64,000 nt of DNA from the NCBI RefSeq assembly GCF_000971275.1, contig NZ_LAPV01000023.1, forward strand, positions 1 to 64,000. The letters run 5' to 3'. Under the pieces are notes generated by a model, which saw nothing but the letters and a program-made list of their open reading frames with translations, ran no database searches and was not told where the DNA came from. The translations under genes and the position numbers were made by a program. Source of the DNA: Devosia psychrophila (GTDB lineage Bacteria; Pseudomonadota; Alphaproteobacteria; Rhizobiales; Devosiaceae). The stretch's first letter is position 1; each line of letters starts with the position of its first letter. Positions 9,722 through 17,510 of the stretch are shown here, piece by piece.

Positions 9722-10258
9722 ATTCGTCGTCCAATGAGACCAGTCGCGCCCCAGAAAGATGGGCCGCTCTCGAACGAAGATATCACCAGCGCCGATGTTC
9801 AGCTCATCGACGCTGAAGGCGAGAACCGCGGTATCGTGAACACCCGCGCCGCAATGACCGAAGCGCAGGAACAGGGGCTCGACCTCGTCCTGATCTCTCC
9901 CAACGCTGTGCCGCCAGTCGCCAAGATGCTCGACCTCGGCCGCTTCAAGTATGCCGCGCAGAAAAAAGCTGCCGAGGCCCGCAAGAAGCAGAAGGTGATC
10001 GAGGTCAAGGAAGTCCAGCTGCGTCCCAATATCGACACGCATGACTACGAGACCAAGATGAAGGCCGTCGAACGCTTTCTCGAGGATGGCGACCGCGTCA
10101 AGGTCACCATGCGCTTCCGTGGTCGCGAAATGGCCCACCAGGAACTCGGCATGCTGCTGCTCGTCAAGGTCAAGGACCAGTTCGAGCCCGTAGCCAAAGT
10201 CGAAAGCCAGCCCCGCTCCGAAGGCCGCCAAATGGTCATGGTCTTGGCGCCCAAGTAA
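9722..10258 (+). CDS. infC: Translation initiation factor IF-3 (non-AUG, ATT start)
   Basis: IF-3 binds the 30S subunit, blocks 50S joining and checks the start codon. N-domain ([12 protein letters not shown]), basic linker helix ([18 protein letters not shown]) and C-domain ([14 protein letters not shown]) are all present. I place the start at ATT 9722: AAGGA at 9708-9712 is nine bases upstream, and the N-terminus (RRPMRP, then VAPQKDGP) resembles rhizobial IF-3. The ATG at 9734 is 21 bases from that site, too far. An AUU start is the classical basis of IF-3 autoregulation. Length is 178 residues. Confidence 0.93.
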   Translation: MRRPMRPVAPQKDGPLSNEDITSADVQLIDAEGENRGIVNTRAAMTEAQEQGLDLVLISPNAVPPVAKMLDLGRFKYAAQKKAAEARKKQKVIEVKEVQLRPNIDTHDYETKMKAVERFLEDGDRVKVTMRFRGREMAHQELGMLLLVKVKDQFEPVAKVESQPRSEGRQMVMVLAPK

Positions 10259-10286
10259 GGCGACGGTGGTTTTGAGAATTTTGAAG

Positions 10287-10313
10287 AGGCCCGCACAATG
10301 CGGGCCTTTTTGT
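10287..10313 (+). terminator. infC terminator (T1)
   Basis: Stem AGGCCCGCA / TGCGGGCCT with loop CAA, then TTTTTGTTT. A diverged duplicate occurs at 11481 next to an rbsK fragment. Confidence 0.88.
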
Positions 10314-10452
10314 TTGTGGTAATGGGTAGGGCCGCTTGCGTCCCCTTCGGACTATTTAAGCAGAGATTAAGCGGGGCCAGACTTTGCGAGACTTGGCCGC
10401 GAAGATGTCACTGCTGTGTGGCGGGGCTGCGGTCGGGTGGCCATGGCAGAAG

Positions 10453-11148
10453 CTATTCTGGCTGCGGAGGTTTAACCGGGTGTTCGTGAGTTTCGGGGCC
10501 AGCGTCCCCCAGTGCGTCGTCTGGGGCTGCCCACCATGGAGCCGTTGCGGCAAGGTCCGCCTTGGGTACACGATGCCACAGGAAGCCATCGGACTGAATT
10601 CGCTCATCAGGCATAAAGCCTCCCAAGCGCACGGTTTCTTCAAGGTAATCTTTCAACCATTGTGATGCTTCATCTGCCACGTCTAACGCTAACCTTCCGT
10701 CATAGAGGCCACCTTTGAGCCGGAGTTCCCGCTCTGCCATCATGCTTGAGAAGAGGGTAGGAAGGTCTTTTCCGTCGTTGTCAGGATCAGCGATAGCCTC
10801 CGCATAGGCGGAGAATTGATACTCTTTGAGAATGTTATGTCTCTCGCGGTCGATGAACTGCCAAAAAATCGGATACGATGATTTGTGCTCTCCTAATAGG
10901 CGGAATCGCGCTTTTAAACTGTCACGAAGTTCGGTGGAGAAGCATCTTTTGGCGTCCACCAACATCACATGAACAGAAGATTTCATGATTGCGCAGATGC
11001 CGGCCCACTGCACACGCCAGTCGGTGTAAGAGATTTTTTGGCCACGGAGGGTTTGTATGGCTCGGTCGGCATCTTCCCAAGCACGGTAGCAGCTGAGATA
11101 ATACTTCACCTCGATTGTGAAGTTTCGCGTTCCGTTCGGGAGCACCAT
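10453..11148 (-). CDS. Hypothetical protein, accessory cargo gene
   Basis: An unrecognised, probably cytosolic protein of 231 residues counted from the ATG at 11148 (GGAG just upstream). A start at 11226 would add 26 basic residues and is less likely. It has a mixed helical composition, several Trp and Tyr residues, no signal peptide or membrane segment, and a low-complexity C-terminus. Its base composition is visibly less GC-rich than neighbouring genes. It sits between the infC terminator and a truncated rbsK copy, so it looks like acquired cargo. No function is proposed. Confidence 0.6.
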   Translation of the reverse strand: MVLPNGTRNFTIEVKYYLSCYRAWEDADRAIQTLRGQKISYTDWRVQWAGICAIMKSSVHVMLVDAKRCFSTELRDSLKARFRLLGEHKSSYPIFWQFIDRERHNILKEYQFSAYAEAIADPDNDGKDLPTLFSSMMAERELRLKGGLYDGRLALDVADEASQWLKDYLEETVRLGGFMPDERIQSDGFLWHRVPKADLAATAPWWAAPDDALGDAGPETHEHPVKPPQPE

Positions 11149-11284
11149 TTTTCTCCGGCTAATACCAGAGCGCAATGTTCGCTTTATTTGTCTGCTACGC
11201 AATAACGCGAACAACCCTGTACACATGCACCTCAGAATTTCCTACTTCAGTGGACTGTCCATAATCAACCAACGCGATGATGCG

Positions 11285-11459
11285 CTAAGCCGGCGTCGCC
11301 GCTTCGACCTCGGCCGCCATTGGAATGGCCGGCTGCGCCCCCGGCTTGAGGCAGGCCAGACTTGCCGCCACTGCAGCGCGCTGCATTGCGGCTTCGAGCT
11401 CCAGTCCCGCATCCAGCCCGGCGGCGAGGTAGCCGCAAAATGTATCGCCGGCGCCGAGC
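11285..11459 (-). pseudogene. Truncated second copy of the rbsK 3' end
   Basis: About 175 bases match the last part of the intact rbsK (from 11809) at roughly 87% by eye, including the stop codon and the reading frame for the last ~57 codons. It stops abruptly at GCCGGCGCCGA and continues straight into a copy of the infC terminator. It cannot make a kinase. The divergence suggests that it came from a related strain or is an old duplication. Confidence 0.85.
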
Positions 11460-11506
11460 GTGGTTTTGAGAATTAGAAAAGGCCCGCACGATGCGGACCT
11501 TTTTGT
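11460..11506 (+). terminator. Duplicate of the infC terminator (T2)
   Basis: GTGGTTTTGAGAATT plus a hairpin GGCCCGCA-CGA-TGCGGACC and a T run repeats the sequence immediately after infC (10266-10313) with a few changes. No intact gene runs into it from the left on the + strand, consistent with its being a duplication scar. Confidence 0.8.
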
Positions 11507-11559
11507 TTTATGGAGCCAGCTGCACTTGTTTGCGTTGTTTTAAAAACAGCGAGGTTGAA

Positions 11560-11793
11560 ATGAGCGCGTCCGAAGAGAATTTTACCGGTAAGTGGCTTCA
11601 CACCGGCGACTGGCAGGGAAAAGATTTTAGCCACGAACTGCCTACTTATGACCACGACGAACATCCCGGAGGTTCTGGCGCGACCAAAATGCGCCACGCG
11701 ACGGTCGATCAAGAGGGTCGCAAGGTCGGACTTTGGGTGCCTGCCGACTGGACAGACGAACAAGTTCAAACTGCGCTAACCACCAATTGGTGA
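11560..11793 (+). CDS. Small hypothetical acidic protein
   Basis: A 77-residue soluble protein from the ATG at 11560; an upstream in-frame ATG lies inside the terminator hairpin and is rejected. A weak GAGG is nearby. It is rich in Asp, Glu, His and Trp (GKWLHTGDWQGKDF, LWVPADWTDEQV), without signal peptide or cysteines. I recognise no family. It occupies the place between the duplicated terminator and intact rbsK that the 10453-11148 gene holds in the first copy. Confidence 0.55.
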   Translation: MSASEENFTGKWLHTGDWQGKDFSHELPTYDHDEHPGGSGATKMRHATVDQEGRKVGLWVPADWTDEQVQTALTTNW

Positions 11794-11808
11794 CGTCCTA
11801 GATACGCA

Positions 11809-12705
11809 CTAGCCCCGCATCGCCGCTTCAACCTCATCCGCCATCGGAATCGCCGGCTGCGCGCCCGGCTTGAGGCACGCCAGACTTGCGGCCACCGCGG
11901 CGCGCTGCATTGCGGCTTCGAGCTCCAGCCCCGCATCCAGTCCCGCAGCCAAATAGCCGCAAAATGTGTCGCCGGCGCCGACGGTGTCGATGGGGGTGAC
12001 TTTGAGGGCGGGAACCGAGATGGTCTTGCCGTCGGCGGTGGCGGCCCGGGCGCCGTCGCCGCCGAGGGTCACGATGACGGTCTGGTCATGCGCCTTGGCC
12101 CAGTCGGCCATGGCGGCGTCGAGTTCGTCGATGCCGCGACCTGTAAGAAGGGCGAATTCGGTTTCGTTGGCGATCAGGATATCTGCCTTGGGGGCGAGCG
12201 CTTTGGTGGTGTCGAGGAACGGCGCGGTGTTGAGAATGGCGGTGATGCCGTTCTGCCTGGCGAGGTCCAGCGCCCGCTCGGTTGCCGCCTGCGGGATTTC
12301 CTGCTGCAGCAGCAGGATGCCGCCATTGACCTGGGCCAGCGCGGCGTCCGCATCGGCGGCGGTCATCGTGCCATTGGCGCCGGGCAGTACGGCGATGACA
12401 TTCTCGCCATGGCCATCGACGAAAATCATCGCAATGCCGGTCGGGCCGTCGACATGCTTGAGGGCGGACAGATCGACGCCGTCCTTTTCCAGCAGGTCCA
12501 GCGCCAGCGCGGCAAAGGCATCCTTGCCCACGGCCGACACATGGCGCACCTCGGCTCCGGCGCGACGCGCGGCCAGCGCCTGATTGGCGCCCTTGCCACC
12601 GGCCGCCATCGAAAACGTGCCGCCGGCAACGGTTTCGCCGGGCTTGGGCAGGCGACTAACAGTGCCGACCTGATCGAGATTGGTGGAGCCGAAAACCGTG
12701 ATCAT
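11809..12705 (-). CDS. rbsK: Ribokinase, PfkB family
   Basis: ATP-dependent phosphorylation of ribose to ribose-5-phosphate, or of a related sugar or nucleoside. It is 298 residues long. GSTNLDQVGTV opens the sugar-binding site, GGKGANQALAA is PfkB signature 1 (residues ~36-46), and DTVGAGDTFCGYLAAG near residue 242 is signature 2 with the catalytic Asp. The ATG overlaps the upstream DUF1697 stop (ATGA). It is the last gene of a leftward operon. No ribose transporter is adjacent, so the exact substrate is open. Confidence 0.92.
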   Translation of the reverse strand: MITVFGSTNLDQVGTVSRLPKPGETVAGGTFSMAAGGKGANQALAARRAGAEVRHVSAVGKDAFAALALDLLEKDGVDLSALKHVDGPTGIAMIFVDGHGENVIAVLPGANGTMTAADADAALAQVNGGILLLQQEIPQAATERALDLARQNGITAILNTAPFLDTTKALAPKADILIANETEFALLTGRGIDELDAAMADWAKAHDQTVIVTLGGDGARAATADGKTISVPALKVTPIDTVGAGDTFCGYLAAGLDAGLELEAAMQRAAVAASLACLKPGAQPAIPMADEVEAAMRG

Positions 12706-13241
12706 GCCAGCATCTTCTCTATGGTGTTCCAGTTGCGCGCCGTGTCGAGCACGCCCTTGCCCAGTCTGGCATAAAGCGGTTTCAGCACGTCATCGACGCC
12801 TTCCGTATAGCGTCCGTTCGGTTGGCGATAGCCGACGAAATAGATCTCGCGCGGATCGATGCGCAGGATTTCGGTGTGACCGGGCAGCCCATCCAGCGCA
12901 GTGCCGTCCGGCAGGGGCGTGTCAAACATCAGCACATGCCGGGTGAAATCGGCCGTGGGATCGAGGCTGTCGAAGGGATGCGTGTCGAGCATGCTGGCAA
13001 GTTCGGCCTCGGAGCGCAGCACCACGCCGACCTCGAACCCAAACCGCGCCTCGATCAGCTTTTCGAGTTTGCTCTTGATCGCCTCTGCCGTGCCCTCGGC
13101 GACGAAACGCACATTGCCGCTGGCCAGCATGGTCTTTGTTTCGGCAAAGCCCGCTTCTGCCATGGCGTCACGCAGTTCGGCCATCTTGACCTGGCGCTTG
13201 CCGAGGTTGATACCGCGCAGGAATGCGAACCACAGTGCCAT
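12702..13241 (-). CDS. DUF1697 domain protein
   Basis: A 179-residue protein with the family opening (WFAFLRGINLGKRQVKMAEL, then ASGNVRFVAEG and VVLRSEAELA). DUF1697 proteins are small cytosolic proteins with no settled function. It overlaps the preceding YdeI-like gene by one base and rbsK by four, so the genes are surely co-translated in part. Confidence 0.9.
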   Translation of the reverse strand: MALWFAFLRGINLGKRQVKMAELRDAMAEAGFAETKTMLASGNVRFVAEGTAEAIKSKLEKLIEARFGFEVGVVLRSEAELASMLDTHPFDSLDPTADFTRHVLMFDTPLPDGTALDGLPGHTEILRIDPREIYFVGYRQPNGRYTEGVDDVLKPLYARLGKGVLDTARNWNTIEKMLA

Positions 13242-13840
13242 CAGGCTTTCCCCTTGCCCTGCGGATAGATCGTCTCGCCACGCTCCAGCATATCGACGAA
13301 GCCTACAATTTTGCGGGCGCGGGCGGCCGGGGTCTTGAGGTTTATGGTCCGGAAAATCAGCGCGAAGCGGTTTTGTGCGCTCAGCGTCCGATAAAACTCA
13401 ATGGCCTTCGGACTGGCTTCGATAGCCGCCAGCAAGTCCTCGGGCGGGTCCATGGTCGTGCCATAGCTCGCCTCCCAGCGGCCGTCCGCCTTGGCCAGAT
13501 CGACATGGCGCAGCCCGTGGCCGGTCATGTTGCCCTCCTCGACGAGGCGGGCCACATTGTCCTTGTTGATCTGGCTCCACAGGCTCTTCTTGCCGCGATG
13601 GGTATAGCGCTGGACGAAGCTTTCTTCGTCCCATGACTTGCGGATGGCGTCTATCCAGCCCCAGCACAGCACAACGTCGATGGCTTCAACCGGCGTGATA
13701 GTGGCCTTGCCGCTGGCCTTCTTGAAGATGCGGATCCACACCTCGTCGGCCGTGTCGTGATTGACCTTGAGCCAGTCGTAGAACGCCTGCCGGGTGGCAA
13801 ATTCCATCACCTTGTCGGGGTCGACCACGACGGGCGCCAC
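13241..13840 (-). CDS. YdeI/OmpD-associated family protein
   Basis: A 199-residue protein with the conserved core VWIRIFKKASG, EAIDVVLCWGWIDAIRKSWD and RYTHRGKKSLWSQINKDNV, and a basic C-terminus, as in the YdeI family (linked to bacteriocin or peptide resistance in enterics; the biochemical role is unclear). It starts at GTG two bases after the stop of the arylamine acetyltransferase. Second gene of the four-gene operon. Confidence 0.88.
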   Translation of the reverse strand: MAPVVVDPDKVMEFATRQAFYDWLKVNHDTADEVWIRIFKKASGKATITPVEAIDVVLCWGWIDAIRKSWDEESFVQRYTHRGKKSLWSQINKDNVARLVEEGNMTGHGLRHVDLAKADGRWEASYGTTMDPPEDLLAAIEASPKAIEFYRTLSAQNRFALIFRTINLKTPAARARKIVGFVDMLERGETIYPQGKGKA

Positions 13841-13842
13841 GA

Positions 13843-14679
13843 TCAGGCGTCCGGCGCTGGGGGCGCAGTGTCGATCACCCGCTGCAGCGCGGGATCGAGC
13901 AAGTCGAGCGCCAATGGCAGGGTGATGCGAAACACCTCCACCAGCATCGCTTTGAGCGCATCGACATCCCCGGCATAGCGCCGTTCGGGCTCTTCGCCCG
14001 GTCGATAGATGCTGAGCCGGTTGCCCGACAGCCGGCTGCGCACATCGCCTTCGGCCCGTGCCGCATGCAACTGCCCGCGGTTGAAATATTCGGCCTCGAC
14101 GGCGCTATTGAGGGCCGCAATATCGCTTTCGCTCTGCTCGACCAAATCGAACTGGAACACGCCGCGCCAGTCGTCGTCGACTTTCACCTCGAGCCGCCAG
14201 CCCTCGGCGGTCTTGCTCAGGCGGTACAGTTCCTTGCCCACCTGTTGCTCGACGCCGTCGCGCAGCCTGAGAGGGGCGGTGAGCATGAACCTGCTGGAGC
14301 CGACGTCGCACAGGTAACTGCCGCCGGCGATATCGACCAACAGCACCATATGGCTGATGATCGGCGCGCCGCCTTCGGGATGGCCCCACAGCATGCGGGC
14401 GGCATGGGCGCGGACCGTGAAATCGAGGTCGCGCAACACGTTCATCAGCAGCGTATTATGCTCGAAGCAATAACCGCCACGCCCCTTGTGCAGCAGCTTT
14501 TGCTCAAGGCTCGCCTGATCGAGCAGCACCGGCCGGCCCATCAGCGGGTCAATATTTTCAAAGGGGATCGCTGCGGGGTGCAGCGCATGGATCGCTTCGA
14601 GAGTCGCCAAGGTCGGGGCGATCGATCCGGCAAAGCCGATTCGCTCGAAATACGCGTTCAGATTGACCTTTTGGCTCAT
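13843..14679 (-). CDS. nat: Arylamine N-acetyltransferase
   Basis: Transfers acetyl from acetyl-CoA to arylamines or hydrazines through a Cys-His-Asp triad. Cys is in KGRGGYCFEHN (about residue 72), His in ISHMVLLVD and Asp in YLCDVGSS. It has 278 residues from the ATG at 14679 (AAGGGTGG just upstream); an ATG 12 codons earlier is unsupported. It leads the nat-ydeI-DUF1697-rbsK operon. The physiological substrate is unknown. Confidence 0.93.
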   Translation of the reverse strand: MSQKVNLNAYFERIGFAGSIAPTLATLEAIHALHPAAIPFENIDPLMGRPVLLDQASLEQKLLHKGRGGYCFEHNTLLMNVLRDLDFTVRAHAARMLWGHPEGGAPIISHMVLLVDIAGGSYLCDVGSSRFMLTAPLRLRDGVEQQVGKELYRLSKTAEGWRLEVKVDDDWRGVFQFDLVEQSESDIAALNSAVEAEYFNRGQLHAARAEGDVRSRLSGNRLSIYRPGEEPERRYAGDVDALKAMLVEVFRITLPLALDLLDPALQRVIDTAPPAPDA

Positions 14680-14812
14680 TGGCCACCCTTGCGGCTGTTT
14701 ATAGACGACCTGCAATATGGGTTATCGGACCGCCCATGTCACCGGCACCCCGAGCGATTTCGCTGCGCGCGGGGGCTGGACAAAGGCTTGGTGGCACATA
14801 GTGCCAGCAATC

Positions 14813-15259
14813 TTACCCCTGCGCCTTGCGGACGCGGATGACGACGTCGACGTGGCTGACCTTCATGCCCTTGGGGGCGTCGGGCAGGGCGGCGAATTCG
14901 ACGGAGGAGGCCGGGATGTCGATCATCCGTTGCTCGTCTTCGACGTAGAAGTGATGGTGGTCCGAGGTGTCGGTATCGAAATACGAGCGCGAGGCATCGA
15001 CGGCCACTTCGCGCAGCAGGCCCGCTTGATGGAACTGGTGCAGCGTATTGTAGATAGTAGCCAGCGACACGCCGACCTTGGCATCGGTGGCCTCGCCATG
15101 CAGTTGCTCGGCGCTGACGTGGCGGTGCGGTCCGCCGAACAGCAACTCGGCCAAAGCGACGCGCTGACGGGTCGGGCGGAGATTGGCCATGCGCAGGACT
15201 GCGGTGAGGCAAGGCTTGTGCGAAGGCAGCGAACGGGCGGTTTGGATACGATCGGTCAT
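14813..15259 (-). CDS. irr: Iron response regulator Irr, Fur family
   Basis: Rhizobial heme-responsive repressor/activator of iron and heme genes; unlike Fur, it is controlled through heme binding and protein stability. It has 148 residues from the ATG at 15259. A winged helix lies at residues ~25-85 (LRPTRQRVALAELLF, VSLATIYNTLHQF). The HHHFY cluster typical of Irr is at ~100. The lack of the C-terminal CxxC motifs of zinc-type Fur/PerR fits Irr. Divergence from fabA is the usual Hyphomicrobiales arrangement. It could be a plain Fur homologue, but the context argues for Irr. Confidence 0.9.
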   Translation of the reverse strand: MTDRIQTARSLPSHKPCLTAVLRMANLRPTRQRVALAELLFGGPHRHVSAEQLHGEATDAKVGVSLATIYNTLHQFHQAGLLREVAVDASRSYFDTDTSDHHHFYVEDEQRMIDIPASSVEFAALPDAPKGMKVSHVDVVIRVRKAQG

Positions 15260-15297
15260 TGAGTCCTGGAGACGGAAGGGCCGCAATTGTTGGCTTC

Positions 15298-15326
15298 CTT
15301 ATAACTATCGCATAAATTTCACACAA
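15298..15326 (-). promoter_or_regulatory. Promoter of irr
   Basis: On the minus strand TTGTGT is followed after exactly 17 bases by TATAAG, about 40 bases upstream of the irr start. Confidence 0.6.
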
Positions 15327-15380
15327 GCGGCACCCGCGCCGCAGGCCCGTCTTTGCCCACAAAGGCCAATAGCGCCTGAC

Positions 15381-15409
15381 TTGACCCTCATTGTGTGCGC
15401 CTGTACGAG
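15381..15409 (+). promoter_or_regulatory. Promoter of fabA
   Basis: TTGACC, a 17-base spacer, then TACGAG, 33 bases before the fabA start codon. The -35 is good and the -10 mediocre. Confidence 0.5.
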
Positions 15410-15441
15410 ACCAGACATAAGGTTAACCGGGGTTATCGAGC

Positions 15442-15972
15442 ATGGCCGAGCGGCAAAACGCATTTGGGTATGAAGAACTGCTGGCCCATGGCCGTGGCGA
15501 ATTGCCGGGCCAGGGCGACGCCCGCCTGCCGGCACCCCCGATGCTGATGTTTGATCGCATCACCACGATTTCCGAGACCGGCGGCGCTCACGGCAAGGGC
15601 GAAGTCCGCGCCGAGCTCGACGTCAATCCGGACCTCTGGTTCTTCAAGTGCCACTTCATCGGCGACCCGGTAATGCCAGGCTGCCTCGGCCTCGACGCCG
15701 TCTGGCAGATGACCGGCTTTTTCCTGAGCTGGATCGGCCAGCCCGGCCGTGGTCGCGCGCTCGGCGGTGAAATCAAGTTCACCGGCCAGGTGACCACCGA
15801 CGTCAAGCTGGTGGAATACGGCATCGACCTCAAGCGCGTGATGAGGGGTCGCCTGACCCTCGGTATCGCCGATGGCTGGGTCAAGGCTGACGGCAAGGTG
15901 ATCTACGAAGCCGCCAATCTGCGCGTCGGCCTGTTTACCGATGCACAAATGAGTGAGCAGAAGAGTGCCTGA
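15442..15972 (+). CDS. fabA: 3-hydroxydecanoyl-ACP dehydratase/isomerase FabA
   Basis: Makes the cis-3-decenoyl intermediate that starts unsaturated fatty acid synthesis. It has 176 residues, with a hot-dog fold; the active-site stretch [19 protein letters not shown] (residues ~69-88) carries the catalytic His and the Asp follows at LGLDAVWQM. Together with the next gene it forms the anaerobic-type unsaturated fatty acid pair. Promoter and context are shared with irr. Confidence 0.97.
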   Translation: MAERQNAFGYEELLAHGRGELPGQGDARLPAPPMLMFDRITTISETGGAHGKGEVRAELDVNPDLWFFKCHFIGDPVMPGCLGLDAVWQMTGFFLSWIGQPGRGRALGGEIKFTGQVTTDVKLVEYGIDLKRVMRGRLTLGIADGWVKADGKVIYEAANLRVGLFTDAQMSEQKSA

Positions 15973-16057
15973 TCGGCCATAATCCGGTCCGATCCGAACC
16001 ATAAAGAGGCGCCGCTGCAAAGCGCCCGTAAGAGACTTGAGAAGGAGCGAGGCCACG

Positions 16058-17284
16058 ATGAGACGAGTTGTCGTCACCGGCATGGGTATCATTTCCTCGA
16101 TCGGCAATTCGCTGGACGAGGTCACCGCGAGCCTGCGCGCCGCCAAGCCCGGCATCATCGCCGCACCCGATTACGCCGAGCTGGGGTTCCGCAGCCAGGT
16201 CAAGGGCGACCCGATCCTCGATCCGTTTGAAATCCTCGACCGCCGCGTCACCCGCTTCATGGGCAAAGGCGCGGCCTGGAACTACCTCGCCATGCAGCAG
16301 GCTATCGCAGATGCGGGCCTCGAGCAGAGGGACATTTCAAACCCGATGACCGGCATCGTCATGGGCTCGGGCGGCGCGTCTACCCGCACCATCGTCGAAG
16401 CGGCGGACATTACCCGCAGGAACAACAGCCCCAAGCGTATCGGGCCGCTGGCCGTGCCCAAAGCCATGGGTTCGACTGCCTCGGCGACGCTGGCCACGCC
16501 CTTTGGCATCAAGGGCATCAATTACACCATCACCGCCGCCTGCGCGACCTCCAAGCATTGCATCGGCAATGCCATGGAGCAGATCATCATGGGTAAGCAG
16601 GACATTGTGTTCGCGGGTGGCCACGAAGACCTCGACTGGACCCTGAGCGACCTGTTCGACGCCATGGGCGCCATGAGTTCGGACTTCAACGACACGCCAT
16701 CCAAGGCCAGCCGATGCTATGACGCAGCGCGCGACGGCTTCGTCATTTCAGGCGGCGCCGGCGTGCTGGTGCTGGAAGAATACGAACACGCCAAGGCACG
16801 CGGCGCCAAAATCTGGGCCGAACTGGTTGGCTATGGCGCGACCTCCGATGGCCTCGACATGGTCGCGCCTTCGGGTGAAGGCGCCGAGCGCTGCATGCGC
16901 ATGGCACTGAAAAACGTCAGGCAGAAGGTCGACTACATCAACCCGCATGCCACCTCGACGCCGGTGGGCGACCTGCGCGAAATCGAAGCGATCCGCGCGC
17001 TGTTCGGCAACGAGGACAATTGCCCGCCCATCTCCGCCACCAAATCCTTGACCGGCCACAGCCAGGGCGCCACCGGCGTGCATGAATCGATCTATTCGAT
17101 CCTGATGATGAAGCACCGCTTCATCGCCGAAAGCGCCAATATCGAAGTGCTCGACCCGGCCTTCGAAGACATGAACATCCTCCGCCAGCGGCGGGATGAT
17201 GTTGATCTGGGCGTGGTGCTGAGCAATTCCTTCGGTTTCGGCGGCACCAATGCGGCACTGGTGTTCAAGCATCCGGATGCCTAG
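16058..17284 (+). CDS. fabB: Beta-ketoacyl-ACP synthase I FabB
   Basis: Elongates the FabA product. Cys-His-His active site: Cys in [10 protein letters not shown] (~162), His in [11 protein letters not shown] (~297) and His in [13 protein letters not shown] (~334). It has 408 residues from the ATG at 16058, AAGGAG about 11 bases upstream. In many Hyphomicrobiales fabI follows directly; here the space after fabB holds a repeat and a convergent operon instead, so the enoyl reductase must be encoded elsewhere. Confidence 0.97.
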   Translation: MRRVVVTGMGIISSIGNSLDEVTASLRAAKPGIIAAPDYAELGFRSQVKGDPILDPFEILDRRVTRFMGKGAAWNYLAMQQAIADAGLEQRDISNPMTGIVMGSGGASTRTIVEAADITRRNNSPKRIGPLAVPKAMGSTASATLATPFGIKGINYTITAACATSKHCIGNAMEQIIMGKQDIVFAGGHEDLDWTLSDLFDAMGAMSSDFNDTPSKASRCYDAARDGFVISGGAGVLVLEEYEHAKARGAKIWAELVGYGATSDGLDMVAPSGEGAERCMRMALKNVRQKVDYINPHATSTPVGDLREIEAIRALFGNEDNCPPISATKSLTGHSQGATGVHESIYSILMMKHRFIAESANIEVLDPAFEDMNILRQRRDDVDLGVVLSNSFGFGGTNAALVFKHPDA

Positions 17285-17348
17285 GGCTAGTTAGCTCCTG
17301 TCTGTCCCGGCGCTTATTCTGCCCACCATTGTAACCCCATCCACGATG

Positions 17349-17458
17349 CCATCCCGGCCTTGAGCCGGGACCCATCCTGAGATGTGGGTTCATACCCGAT
17401 CGACCTTGCGGCAGTTGCGTGATCTCGGGATGGGCCCCGGCTCAAGGCCGGGGTGACA
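17349..17458. repeat. Intergenic palindromic repeat family C, copy 1
   Basis: About 110 bp bounded by ATCCCGGCCTTGAGCCGGG and its inverted counterpart CCCCGGCTCAAGGCCGGGG, each side including CCCATCC / GGATGGG. A second copy is near 50.4 kb. It lies between convergent fabB and the E1-like gene. Confidence 0.85.
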
Positions 17459-17510
17459 CGGTGGGTGTGGGGGCGATGTGCCGAACCCCAACTTCCAAAA
17501 CTGCCCGCCT

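Noticed and set aside
11265-11489. A 74-codon open frame over the rbsK fragment
   Set aside because: It reads the duplicated rbsK piece and terminator in a wrong frame; the sequence is better explained as a pseudogene scar.
11491-11559. Upstream start for the small protein at 11560
   Set aside because: The ATG lies inside the terminator hairpin and has no ribosome site.
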